From contig JBOEGA010000144.1 in the NCBI GenBank assembly GCA_050633205.1, positions 1-31,362 of the forward strand: a DNA stretch of 31,362 nucleotides. Direction: 5' to 3'. The position numbers and the translations under genes were made by a program. The stretch is from CBDHHC01 sp050633205. GTDB taxonomy: Bacteria > Pseudomonadota > Alphaproteobacteria > Rhizobiales > CBDHHC01. Below the pieces are notes generated by a model. That model did not search any database, was not told where the DNA came from, and was given only the letters and a program-made list of their open reading frames with translations. Below, one piece after another: positions 8,467 to 16,193 of this stretch; position 1 is the stretch's first letter; each line of letters starts with the position of its first letter.

Positions 8467-9400
8467 TTATCTTAAGATCTGGTACTGATAAAAGTCGAAA
8501 TGCGTCAGTATCCGGCCTGAGATCCGTTTTGTAACATACATCGCCGAGCGTGCCCGCTGATTACAGATAGAGAGCAGCATATTATGAAGACGATTTTCCA
8601 GCTCTTCTCCCCCACCCTTCTTCCATGATGTGTCAGAGCTTTTCCCTGTTGTCTCATGGGCTTTCAGGGCCTCAGTCGGTGAAACCATCACGACACCACC
8701 GAAACTCTCACCAACCTCGTAATTAAGACGCATAAGCACCTTCTGGGCATTTTCCTCATCAAGCTGATCTTTTCTCGTAACAACCAGAAGAGAACGCTCC
8801 TGAAGGCGGCGAGGCAGAGNNAGGCAGAGTATCCCAGATATCCTGCTCACTCTTCTTCCAGGCACCAATGGCAGTTGTGCACCAGATCATTGCATCAATA
8901 TGGTGATTGGGAAGGTCAAGCTCATATTCTGCTTCATCAGGTGATACCAGTGGAGGAAAGTCCATAATTTCCAGATATCTCAGATGCTTGATGGGCAAGC
9001 CGACATCCAGATAATAAATATCCCGAACCTGATCTATCTGCTCTGGTGAGATGCGAATACGGTTACCATTATGCTGAACAGCTATAAGTGCGGGATTGGC
9101 CGAATATCTGATCAGTGTTGGGAAACGTGTATTGGAAATAGCGCGAGTTGGCAGCCGTACGCTTCCGAGAAGCATATTGCATAATGATGACTTACCTGAG
9201 TTCAGTTCGCCCAGCACACAGACCCTCAGCGGCCTCTGAAGCCTTCTGTGAATACGCCTTAGCGCTCTGATGGGGAGACCCAGGTTGAAATCCTGTGAAT
9301 CAAGGTGTTTTAGCCTGGCAAGACCCTGCTCAATCTGCTGGAGAAGTGAGTTTGTAAGTCGGTGACTGTACAACCCTATTTCCAAAGTCTCCAACGCCAT
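8467..9400 (-). CDS. Small dynamin-like GTPase, reading frame interrupted by an assembly join
   Basis: Two overlapping frames form one protein of about 307 residues if an artefact is removed. The N-terminal part has G1 GELNSGKS at residues 64-71 and a G2-like SNTRFPT near 89-95. Where G3 DxxG is expected it has MDFPPL near 146-151. The sequence breaks at NN (8820-8821), which sits between two copies of an 8-bp sequence. Deleting one copy plus NN (10 bp) joins DTLP directly to RRLQERSLLVVTRKDQLD and restores the frame, including the G4-like TRKD. The protein is shorter than usual dynamins and lacks a long stalk, so it is probably a partner of the 748-residue GTPase. A true pseudogene is less likely. 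Confidence 0.8.
8820..8821. other. Two undetermined bases at an assembly join
   Basis: NN is flanked on both sides by AGGCAGAG. This pattern is typical of two contig ends that overlap but were not merged. The true sequence probably has one copy and no Ns. Confidence 0.85.
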
Positions 9401-9572
9401 TTTGTACCAACCTGATTTCGATAGATTATTAACAATTTTCCAAATCTAGCATAGATTTCCGAACAATAAAGCCTAAATGTAGATTCTACATGAAGTTAAC
9501 CTTTCCGGCTCCTCCACCTCACAGTTAACCCGGTCCAGTCGCTGTTATTTACGCGAAATCACCTTGTTTATT

Positions 9573-9608
9573 ACTGCCTGCAGGGGGGCTTTTCCTCCTG
9601 CAGGCAGT
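9573..9608. repeat. Strong hairpin in the gap between the small dynamin and ankyrin genes
   Basis: Perfect 12-bp arms ACTGCCTGCAGG (9573-9584) and CCTGCAGGCAGT (9597-9608) enclose 12 bases that can add up to three more pairs. No T-run follows on either strand, so it is not a standard intrinsic terminator. It could end or protect the ankyrin gene transcript (minus strand), or be a protein-binding site. The rest of 9401-9687 shows nothing else I can support. Confidence 0.7.
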
Positions 9609-9687
9609 TACGTCTGATTACGTCAGAGTCACGGTTAGTAACGTGTTGTGCGAGATAAAGGTACGTATATTCACCACACCATTTACG

Positions 9688-11154
9688 CTATCCGAATCTG
9701 CCCTGCAGGTAGTCGTAAACTTCTTCACTACCCATCGTCAGATGACCATGATCTTTTCTTAATTCTGCCCCTGCGTCTAACAGCAAATTAATACACTTAA
9801 TATAATCACCTTTACTGCTGTCTGGGCAGTGCATTGAACCATGGATGGCTGTTCCCAATGCAGTAGCGTCGTAGTAATTCAGAAACTCCAGATCCGGTTT
9901 GAGCTGCAGGAAATACTCCACCTCTTTATACCGGCCATTCCAGGCTGCCATATGGAGCACGGGCATTTTGTGTTCATCTGTCATTTTATTAAGATCCCAG
10001 CCTGCAGCATGTGCGGCCTTAAACATGGAAAGGCTGTCAGGTGCCATTGCAAGATTGGCAGGAATAAACATATCTGACGGATGTAATTGCTGCATTATAT
10101 CCGGATTGTTTTCCTTTAGCTTGCGGGCAGCCTCAATATCTCCTCTTATGATTGCGTTTACAAATTCTTCCTGTGTTGTAACCTGAGTTGAGCTACCAGC
10201 TACCTCCAGAGCCTTGCAGAAATCCATATTGTTATGAATATACGCATAGCCATAGGCAGCATGACCACTCTCTACTTTTGTTATATCCGCGCCATGGTTC
10301 AGGAGCAGTTTTGCAAACCGGCCACTCCTTCCGCGCTTGATTGCATGATGCAGGACACTCCNNNNNNNNNNNNNNNTTGCTCCTTCGTACTCATCAAAAT
10401 CCAGAATACGTATCCAGTGATGATCAGAGCTGGCATCAACACCATATTGCATAAGCAATTTTAATCCATCCAGATGCCCCAGTTCTGTAGCATGATATAA
10501 AGACTCCCCATCATTGGGATTTGCACCGTTTTCGAGTAACAGCTCAGCCAGTTTTATATTATTGGCATGTCCAAGCGCTCCATAAAGAGCCGATAAAGGA
10601 GAACCATCCTCCCATTTGTAGCTGTCATTCACGTCTGCTCCCAGCTCAATCATATACTTTGCTATTGCCAGCATATCCTCTGTTTTTTCAGGCTTATGCT
10701 GGCAATACCGAGAATAACAGAGATGCAGGAAGGCAGACCTTGGTCCGAATAGTCTGGACACGAGTGCAGGCTCCTGTTCCAGTGCAGCAAATACAGCGTC
10801 CTTTTTATACAGAGCAACCTGAATGCCAAAATGAGCATCTCCCAGAGTTGCGTCCATCTCCAGAAGCCTGTCTATAATATGAAACCGGCCATAATAGAGG
10901 GCCATGATCAGTTGCTGAATTCTTTCAACTCTTGTCATATTCCGAGCTTCAATGGAGAATTTAAGCTTTGGCCAGCTTTCGTAACCCTGCTCATGTGCAA
11001 TTACATGCTGGCAGTCTGCAAGTTTTAACCTGTCAGGCGGACTGGTAAAAACTGCAATGATCCGCTCAAGAGCCTGGACATTCCCATCATCAGCCTGCTT
11101 TTTGAGTGCCTTTGCAGTTTTTTTTAAATATTCGAGATTTGGTTTATCGACCAT
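9688..11154 (-). CDS. Ankyrin-repeat protein
   Basis: This protein has about 488 residues, with five codons unreadable because of Ns. The N-terminal 75 residues carry ADCQHVIAHEQGYESWPKLK, a motif I recall from the start of many bacterial ankyrin proteins. Downstream are several ankyrin repeats, visible as AKYMIELGADVNDSYKW, IKLAELLLENGANPNDGESL, SVLHHAIKRGRSGRFAKLLL, PVLHMAAWNGRYKEVEYFLQ and INLLLDAGAELRK. There is no signal peptide, so it is probably cytosolic and mediates protein contacts; its partner is unknown. The frame begins at a GTG at 11163, but AGAGAGG lies well placed before the ATG at 11154, so that start is used. Confidence 0.88.
   Translation of the reverse strand: MVDKPNLEYLKKTAKALKKQADDGNVQALERIIAVFTSPPDRLKLADCQHVIAHEQGYESWPKLKFSIEARNMTRVERIQQLIMALYYGRFHIIDRLLEMDATLGDAHFGIQVALYKKDAVFAALEQEPALVSRLFGPRSAFLHLCYSRYCQHKPEKTEDMLAIAKYMIELGADVNDSYKWEDGSPLSALYGALGHANNIKLAELLLENGANPNDGESLYHATELGHLDGLKLLMQYGVDASSDHHWIRILDFDEYEGAXXXXXXSVLHHAIKRGRSGRFAKLLLNHGADITKVESGHAAYGYAYIHNNMDFCKALEVAGSSTQVTTQEEFVNAIIRGDIEAARKLKENNPDIMQQLHPSDMFIPANLAMAPDSLSMFKAAHAAGWDLNKMTDEHKMPVLHMAAWNGRYKEVEYFLQLKPDLEFLNYYDATALGTAIHGSMHCPDSSKGDYIKCINLLLDAGAELRKDHGHLTMGSEEVYDYLQGRFG
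10362..10376. other. Run of 15 undetermined bases inside the ankyrin gene
   Basis: Fifteen Ns replace part of one ankyrin repeat. The frame is open on both sides in the same phase, so the gap does not break the gene if its length is right. Confidence 0.95.
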
Positions 11155-11525
11155 AAGATGCACCTCTCTTCATTATAGTCCCATGGTCCATCGGATGGGC
11201 TCAAAGAAAGGGCCGAAATTGATACAGGCAAGTATGAGGTGAGTTAAACTCTTTCCATGGACCGGGCAGCACCCTCAAGCGCTATGCCCTCATAATTATC
11301 CTGAGCAGTAGCGCCTGTCAACGCCCGAAGAAAGTGCATTGATTAACCGCCATGTCTACAGGAAAAGGCATTTGTCTGTTTTTTAATCATCAGGTGATTT
11401 GCACATATATTAGTCATTATACTTTTGTAGTATGACTTGAAAATAGCCACTGCCCATATTCGGGGCAATACAAGTATTCACACTTATCCCATTGTTATTA
11501 TTGAATAATAATTTTTTATATCAAA
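11155..11525. other. Non-coding stretch upstream of the nitrate-type transporter promoter
   Basis: No open frame of convincing composition lies here. The part from about 11400 is AT-rich and includes a short palindrome (TTATTAT TGA ATAATAA, 11495-11511) followed by Ts just before the promoter. An activator or bending-protein site for the sigma-54-like promoter would be expected in this stretch, but I could not identify a convincing NtrC dyad. Confidence 0.5.
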
Positions 11526-11542
11526 CTGGCACATCTCTTGAA
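11526..11542 (+). promoter_or_regulatory. Sigma-54 type promoter of the nitrate-type ABC transporter operon
   Basis: CTGGCACATCTCTTGAA has a near-consensus -24 element (CTGGCAC) and a -12 element TTGAA where TTGCA is usual. The spacing between the GG and the -12 pair is the required 10 bases. Transcription would start near 11553, leaving a leader of about 200 nt. The mismatch at the -12 C lowers certainty. Confidence 0.55.
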
Positions 11543-11551
11543 ACTAGGGGG

Positions 11552-11567
11552 ACAACTGCCGGGTTGT
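11552..11567 (+). promoter_or_regulatory. Small leader hairpin with hexaloop
   Basis: ACAAC and GTTGT pair around a TGCCGG loop, and flanking GGG and CCC can add an outer stem. It lies at the predicted 5' end of the transporter transcript. An alternative fold pairs TGCC...GTTG with CAAC...GGCA further on (to 11591), so the leader has competing structures. Confidence 0.45.
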
Positions 11568-11599
11568 AATTCCCAATAACGCAACAAGGCAGCCATCTA

Positions 11600-11613
11600 G
11601 CTCACTGAAGAGC
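11600..11613 (+). promoter_or_regulatory. Leader hairpin with an A1-G4 hexaloop (possible ANTAR-type element)
   Basis: GCTC and GAGC enclose the hexaloop ACTGAA, with A in position 1 and G in position 4, as in RNA hairpins bound by ANTAR antiterminators such as NasR/NasT. The paired hairpin usually found beside it is not clear: the upstream hexaloop TGCCGG lacks these bases. Only four base pairs support the stem. Confidence 0.3.
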
Positions 11614-11716
11614 ATTGTCCTGCTCAGGGTGCTGTAACAACTGGCGTGAATAAATCTACCAACCCACGTCTCACGCACTGCGTTACAGCACCTCCTGGCA
11701 GGACATGCCTCTCAGT
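11604..11716 (+). repeat. 113-nt imperfect palindrome / long stem in the transporter leader
   Basis: Nested arms pair in order: ACTGA with TCAGT (outermost), GAGCA with TGC-TCT, TGTCCTGC with GCAGGACA (11616-11623, 11698-11705), GGTGCTGTAAC with GTTACAGCACC (11628-11638, 11682-11692), and GCGTGA with TCACGC (11644-11649, 11671-11676). Internal loops are nearly symmetric and the apical loop is 21 nt. No T-run follows, so it is not a simple terminator. It ends 38 nt before the first ATG of the operon, leaving the AAAGGGA ribosome binding site (11740-11746) exposed. Confidence 0.8.
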
Positions 11717-11754
11717 CTAAATGAGAAAAACGAAGAACTAAAAGGGACAATGAC

Positions 11755-13176
11755 ATGAAATACAAGGCGAGCGAAAACAACAGGTTTTCATCAGGATTAA
11801 AGGCAACATGGCGGGCTTTGCTGAGTGTAGCGATGACTGTTACTGTTGCGGGAACCATGCTGACCAGCGCTCCGGTTAAAGCAGCAGGCGAGCTTGAAAA
11901 AGAAGAACTGAAGTTTGGCTTTATCAAACTGACCGACATGGCTCCACTGGCTATTGCTTACGAAAAAGGTTTTTTTGAAGATGAGGGTCTTTTCGTAACT
12001 CTTGAAGCTCAGGCAAACTGGAAAGTCTTGCTCGACCGGGTTATTGATGGCCAGCTTGACGGGGCACATATGCTGGCAGGTCAGCCTCTTGCAGCGACTA
12101 TCGGCTTTGGCACCAAAGCACACATTATCACACCTTTCTCCATGGACCTTAATGGTAACGGCATCACCGTTTCCAATGACGTCTGGAAAGAGATGAAAAA
12201 GCATATCCCTATAAAAGATGGTAAACCTGTTCACCCGATCAAGGCGGACTATCTGAAGCCAGTGGTTGAGAAATACAAGGCTGAAGGCAAGCCGTTTAAA
12301 ATGGGGATGGTATTTCCTGTATCCACTCACAACTACGAGCTTCGCTACTGGCTTGCGTCTGGTGGCATCCACCCTGGTTACTACTCAGAGAAAAACATTC
12401 AGGGACAGATTAAAGCTGATGCGTTCCTTTCAGTAACGCCTCCTCCACAAATGCCAGCAACTCTGGAAGCCGGAACAATTTACGGTTACTGCGTTGGTGA
12501 GCCATGGAACCAGCAGGCCGTATTCAAGGGAATTGGTGTACCGGTTATTACTGACTACGAAATCTGGAAAAACAATCCGGAAAAAGTATTCGGCATCCGC
12601 GCTGACTTTGCAAAGAAATATCCAAATACAACCAAAGCACTTGTTAAAGCTCTGATCCGTGCTGCGATCTGGCTGGACGAAAACAACAATGCCAACCGTA
12701 AAGAGGCTGTGAAAATTCTTTCCAAATCAGCGTATGTGGGAGCTGACGAGGAAGTTATTGCAAACTCAATGACTGGCACATTTGAATACGAAAAAGGCGA
12801 TAAGCGCGAAGTGCCTGACTTCAACGTATTCTTCCGTTATTACGCGACTTACCCGTTCTACTCGGATGCTGTCTGGTACCTGACACAAATGCGCCGCTGG
12901 GGTCAGATTACTGAAGGTAAAGACGACAAATGGTATGATGACGTTGCTAAAAGCGTATACAAACCAGCTATTTATCTTGAAGCTGCAAAAGAACTTGTTG
13001 CTGACGGAAAAGCAAAGAAAGAAGACTTCCCATGGACAACTGACGGTTACAAAGACCCTCAGACACAGTTCATTGATAAAGTCACTTTCGATGGTCGCAA
13101 ACCGAATGAATATCTTGAAAAATTCAAAATCGGCCTGAAAGGCAAGCAGACAGTTGTTGGGAATGAAGTGAAGTAA
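11755..13176 (+). CDS. nrtA: Nitrate/nitrite-type ABC transporter substrate-binding protein
   Basis: This 473-residue periplasmic protein belongs to the NrtA/SsuA-like binding proteins. The N-terminal 44 residues form a long signal peptide with a hydrophobic core and an APVKA-AG cleavage-like site. The mature part has KFGFIKLTDMAPLAIAYEKG, FFEDEGLFVTLEAQANWKVL, DGQLDGAHMLAGQPLAATIG, and VGEPWNQQAVFKGIGVPVIT, all typical of the nitrate-binding branch. The ligand is most likely nitrate or nitrite; cyanate or bicarbonate relatives cannot be excluded from sequence alone. It heads an operon with the permease and ATPase genes and follows a sigma-54-like promoter and structured leader, consistent with induction under nitrogen limitation. 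No nitrate reductase gene is in the window. Confidence 0.88.
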   Translation: MKYKASENNRFSSGLKATWRALLSVAMTVTVAGTMLTSAPVKAAGELEKEELKFGFIKLTDMAPLAIAYEKGFFEDEGLFVTLEAQANWKVLLDRVIDGQLDGAHMLAGQPLAATIGFGTKAHIITPFSMDLNGNGITVSNDVWKEMKKHIPIKDGKPVHPIKADYLKPVVEKYKAEGKPFKMGMVFPVSTHNYELRYWLASGGIHPGYYSEKNIQGQIKADAFLSVTPPPQMPATLEAGTIYGYCVGEPWNQQAVFKGIGVPVITDYEIWKNNPEKVFGIRADFAKKYPNTTKALVKALIRAAIWLDENNNANRKEAVKILSKSAYVGADEEVIANSMTGTFEYEKGDKREVPDFNVFFRYYATYPFYSDAVWYLTQMRRWGQITEGKDDKWYDDVAKSVYKPAIYLEAAKELVADGKAKKEDFPWTTDGYKDPQTQFIDKVTFDGRKPNEYLEKFKIGLKGKQTVVGNEVK

Positions 13177-13192
13177 CTGCACAAAAAGACAA

Positions 13193-13219
13193 CCGGGACT
13201 TCGCATGATGAAGTCCCGG
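13193..13219 (+). repeat. Intercistronic hairpin between nrtA and nrtB
   Basis: Perfect 10-bp arms CCGGGACTTC and GAAGTCCCGG enclose a 7-base loop, with no T-run after. Such hairpins behind a binding-protein gene commonly protect its mRNA from 3' decay and raise its yield over the permease. That role here is inferred. Confidence 0.75.
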
Positions 13220-13265
13220 CCAATAATCGGTCGGGAAACGAACAGGACAATCGAAAGGCTTTGTA

Positions 13266-14354
13266 ATGAGCACCGTTGAGAATATTACAGACATGGATGC
13301 AGAGGCACAAAAAGCTGCACGCAAAGAGAAAATTTTCAGTCGAATTAATACTATATCCAATTACCTGAATATTGTCGGACTTGGGTGGATAACGCCAATA
13401 TTGAAGATAATTGCAGGAGATAATCCCAAATACCAGATGAAAGAACTCTGGCAGGGGTTAATGGTTCCACTAATAGCAATAGCGGTATTTATTGGAGGGT
13501 GGGCATATCTCGCACCACAGGTTAAAACAAGTCTGGGTGCTATTCCCGGCCCTATGCAGGTTATTGAGCAAACTGGCGCCTTATGGCAGGATCACCTGTC
13601 TGAACGTGAAAAAGCATCTGCTTTCTATGAACGTCAGGATAAACGTAATGCCAAATATATTACAGAAGGAAAGCCTGAGCGTGTTCGTCACAGAACCTAC
13701 ACAGGTAAACCAACTTATATAGATCAGATTTTTACCAGCCTTCAGACAGTATTTATGGGCTTCATCATCGGTACAATTATTGCTGTTCCAATCGGTATAG
13801 CCTGCGGATTGTCACCGGTTGTAAACTCTGCCTTTAATCCGATTATTCAGATATTCAAGCCGGTATCTCCTTTAGCGTGGCTGCCAATCGTTACCATGAT
13901 TGTCAGCGCAGTTTATGTAACTTCTGACCCGTGGTTCTCAAAAGCCTTTATCACATCAGCCCTGACAGTCATGTTGTGTTCAATCTGGCCAACTATTATC
14001 AACACTGCACTTGGTGTGGCGTCAATAGACAAGGACCTGATGAATGTAAGTAAGGTTCTGCAACTGGACTGGAGAACAAAAGTATTCAAGCTGGTGCTGC
14101 CTTCCTCCCTGCCGCTAATCTTTACAGGACTGCGCCTGTCACTCGGTGTTGGCTGGATGGTTCTGATTGCCGCGGAAATGCTTGCGCAAAATCCTGGCCT
14201 TGGAAAATTTGTATGGGATGAATTCCAGAACGGCTCGTCATCCTCGCTTGCGAAAATTATGGTTGCAGTATTTACTATCGGCATTATCGGCTTCATTCTG
14301 GACCGTGCGATGATGGCACTGCAGACTATGTTTACACACACTGCCAACCGCTAG
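13266..14354 (+). CDS. nrtB: Nitrate-type ABC transporter permease
   Basis: This 362-residue integral membrane protein would form the translocation channel, probably as a homodimer. An N-terminal part of about 150 residues has one hydrophobic segment (GLMVPLIAIAVFIGGWAYLA) and a charged stretch. The BPD-type permease domain follows, with about five more membrane segments starting at TSLQTVFMGFIIGTIIAVPI. The coupling (EAA-like) loop is near residues 240-280, around SIDKDLMNVSKVLQLDWRTK and FTGLRLSLGVGW. That pattern matches NrtB/SsuC-type permeases. It is 89 bp after nrtA, with the hairpin between, and 17 bp before the ATPase gene, so all three are likely cotranscribed. Confidence 0.9.
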   Translation: MSTVENITDMDAEAQKAARKEKIFSRINTISNYLNIVGLGWITPILKIIAGDNPKYQMKELWQGLMVPLIAIAVFIGGWAYLAPQVKTSLGAIPGPMQVIEQTGALWQDHLSEREKASAFYERQDKRNAKYITEGKPERVRHRTYTGKPTYIDQIFTSLQTVFMGFIIGTIIAVPIGIACGLSPVVNSAFNPIIQIFKPVSPLAWLPIVTMIVSAVYVTSDPWFSKAFITSALTVMLCSIWPTIINTALGVASIDKDLMNVSKVLQLDWRTKVFKLVLPSSLPLIFTGLRLSLGVGWMVLIAAEMLAQNPGLGKFVWDEFQNGSSSSLAKIMVAVFTIGIIGFILDRAMMALQTMFTHTANR

Positions 14355-14371
14355 GATAAGGGACATTGAAT

Positions 14372-16111
14372 ATGCCAATTCTTGAATTAGAAAATGTCTC
14401 AAAGAGCTATGGTGACGGCTCAGACCGCACGAATGTTCTCAAAGATATCAACCTTCAGATAGAAGAAGGTGAGTTTGTTGCAATCGTTGGTTTTTCCGGG
14501 TCAGGGAAAACCACACTGATCTCAACAATTGCCGGACTGATTAAACCGGACAGCGGTACTGCCAAGGTGCGTGGCAAGGAAATCAAAGGCCCCGGCCCTG
14601 ACCGTGGACTGGTATTTCAGAGTTACAGCCTTATGCCCTGGCTGACTGTATTCGGTAATATTGCACTGGCTGTCGATCAGTTGTTCAAAGACTGGTCAAA
14701 GGAAAAGCGGGAGGCACATGTCCATAAATATATAGATATGGTTGGACTGAGCCATGCAGCAGAACGCCGTCCTGCTGAACTTTCAGGCGGAATGCGCCAG
14801 CGCGTGTCGGTGGCTCGTGCTCTCGCTATGAACCCGGAGATTCTTCTTCTTGATGAACCACTGTCAGCACTTGACGCCCTGACACGTGCCAACCTTCAGG
14901 ATGAGATCGAAGAGATATGGAGCAAGGAAAAAAAGACAGTTATCCTTATTACTAATGATGTAGACGAAGCTATCTATCTGGCAGATCGCATTATTCCGCT
15001 TAATCCCGGACCAAATGCAACATTGGGCCCGGACTTCAAAGTCACCCTGCCCCGTCCGCGGGAACGGACTGAACTGAATAATAATCCGGATTTTATCAAA
15101 CTTCGCGTGGAGATCACTCAATATCTGATGGATATTGGTCTGGAACGTGGTGTTGAGGATGAAAACCTGATCCTGCCGAACATCACACCAATTACGCAGA
15201 CAGTTGAAGCGCTGACGAAAGACCTGCCAAAAGCAGCACAGGATGCCGCCAAACCTGTGAGTGCCGAATATACTCACAATCGTTATGTGGAGTTTGTCAA
15301 ACTCAACAAAGTCTACCCAACTCCCAAAGGGCCGCTGACTGTTGTTGAGGATTTCGAGCTCAAGATGAAACGCGGGGAGTTTATCTCTCTGATTGGTCAT
15401 TCGGGCTGTGGTAAATCTACTGTTCTTTCCATGGTGGCGGGGCTGAATGATATTTCCGGTGGAAGTATCGTTCTTGATGGCAAGGAAATCACAACAGCAG
15501 GACCTGACCGTGGAGTCGTGTTTCAGGCGCCAAGCCTGTTCCCGTGGCTAACGGCCAGAGAGAATGTTGCCCTTGGCGTTGAACGCGTTTACCCGAATGC
15601 ACAGGCATCAGAGCGCCGTGATGTTATTGAATACTACCTCTCCCGTGTCGGGCTTGCGGATTCCATGGACAAGATGGCAGGCGATATGTCTAACGGCATG
15701 AAACAACGGGTTGGTATTGCAAGAGCATTTGCGCTGTCTCCAAAACTTCTGCTTCTGGATGAACCATTTGGAATGCTTGACTCTCTTACCCGCTGGGAGC
15801 TTCAGGAAGTTCTGATGGAAGTCTGGTCGCGCACACAGGTCACTGCGATCTGTGTTACCCACGATGTGGATGAGGCTATCCTTCTTGGAGACCGTGTGGT
15901 CATGATGTCCAATGGGCCCAGGGCAAAAGTTGGCAAGGTTATGGAAGTTGACCTGCCACGGCCGCGCACCAGAAAAGCGCTTCTGGATCACCCTGATTAC
16001 TATAAATACAGAGCTCAACTTCTCACCTTCCTTGAGGAATATGAGGGCGGTGATCCTGAACCTGAGAATGACGAAAAAAGCGAGGGAGACAACAATCAGG
16101 AAGCTGCCTGA
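14372..16111 (+). CDS. ABC transporter ATPase with two fused nucleotide-binding domains (nitrate family)
   Basis: This 579-residue protein carries two complete ABC ATPase domains of the NrtC/NrtD type. Domain 1 has Walker A GFSGSGKTT at 40-48, signature LSGGM at 137-141 and Walker B LLLDEP. At its H-loop, residue 195 is Asn (LITNDVDEA). Domain 2 has Walker A GHSGCGKST at 342-350, signature MSNGM at 439-443, Walker B LLLLDEP and H-loop His497 (CVTHDVDEA). The canonical cyanobacterial NrtC instead fuses one ATPase to a binding-protein-like domain, and NrtD is single. AAGGGA suits the ATG at 14372; a TTG six bases earlier is too close to it. A terminator follows. Confidence 0.9.
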   Translation: MPILELENVSKSYGDGSDRTNVLKDINLQIEEGEFVAIVGFSGSGKTTLISTIAGLIKPDSGTAKVRGKEIKGPGPDRGLVFQSYSLMPWLTVFGNIALAVDQLFKDWSKEKREAHVHKYIDMVGLSHAAERRPAELSGGMRQRVSVARALAMNPEILLLDEPLSALDALTRANLQDEIEEIWSKEKKTVILITNDVDEAIYLADRIIPLNPGPNATLGPDFKVTLPRPRERTELNNNPDFIKLRVEITQYLMDIGLERGVEDENLILPNITPITQTVEALTKDLPKAAQDAAKPVSAEYTHNRYVEFVKLNKVYPTPKGPLTVVEDFELKMKRGEFISLIGHSGCGKSTVLSMVAGLNDISGGSIVLDGKEITTAGPDRGVVFQAPSLFPWLTARENVALGVERVYPNAQASERRDVIEYYLSRVGLADSMDKMAGDMSNGMKQRVGIARAFALSPKLLLLDEPFGMLDSLTRWELQEVLMEVWSRTQVTAICVTHDVDEAILLGDRVVMMSNGPRAKVGKVMEVDLPRPRTRKALLDHPDYYKYRAQLLTFLEEYEGGDPEPENDEKSEGDNNQEAA

Positions 16112-16157
16112 TTCCTGTACCGTCCGGTGCCAGGACGGTGAATTTTCCTGACCAGGC

Positions 16158-16193
16158 AGAACGGGAGTCATGCAAATGGCTTCCGTTCTTTTT
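16158..16193 (+). terminator. Terminator of the nitrate-type transporter operon
   Basis: A 13-bp stem with two G-U pairs (AGAACGGGAGTCA / TGGCTTCCGTTCT) and a TGCAAA loop is followed by TTTTATTT. It overlaps the end of the convergent TetR gene. Confidence 0.88.

Noticed and set aside
8467..9400. Two separate partial dynamin genes or a pseudogene
   Set aside because: The break coincides with NN inside an exact 8-bp duplication, and removing it restores one frame, so an assembly error is more likely.
11616..11716. Intrinsic terminator or attenuator before nrtA
   Set aside because: The stem is strong but no T-run follows any of the arms, so it does not fit a standard terminator.
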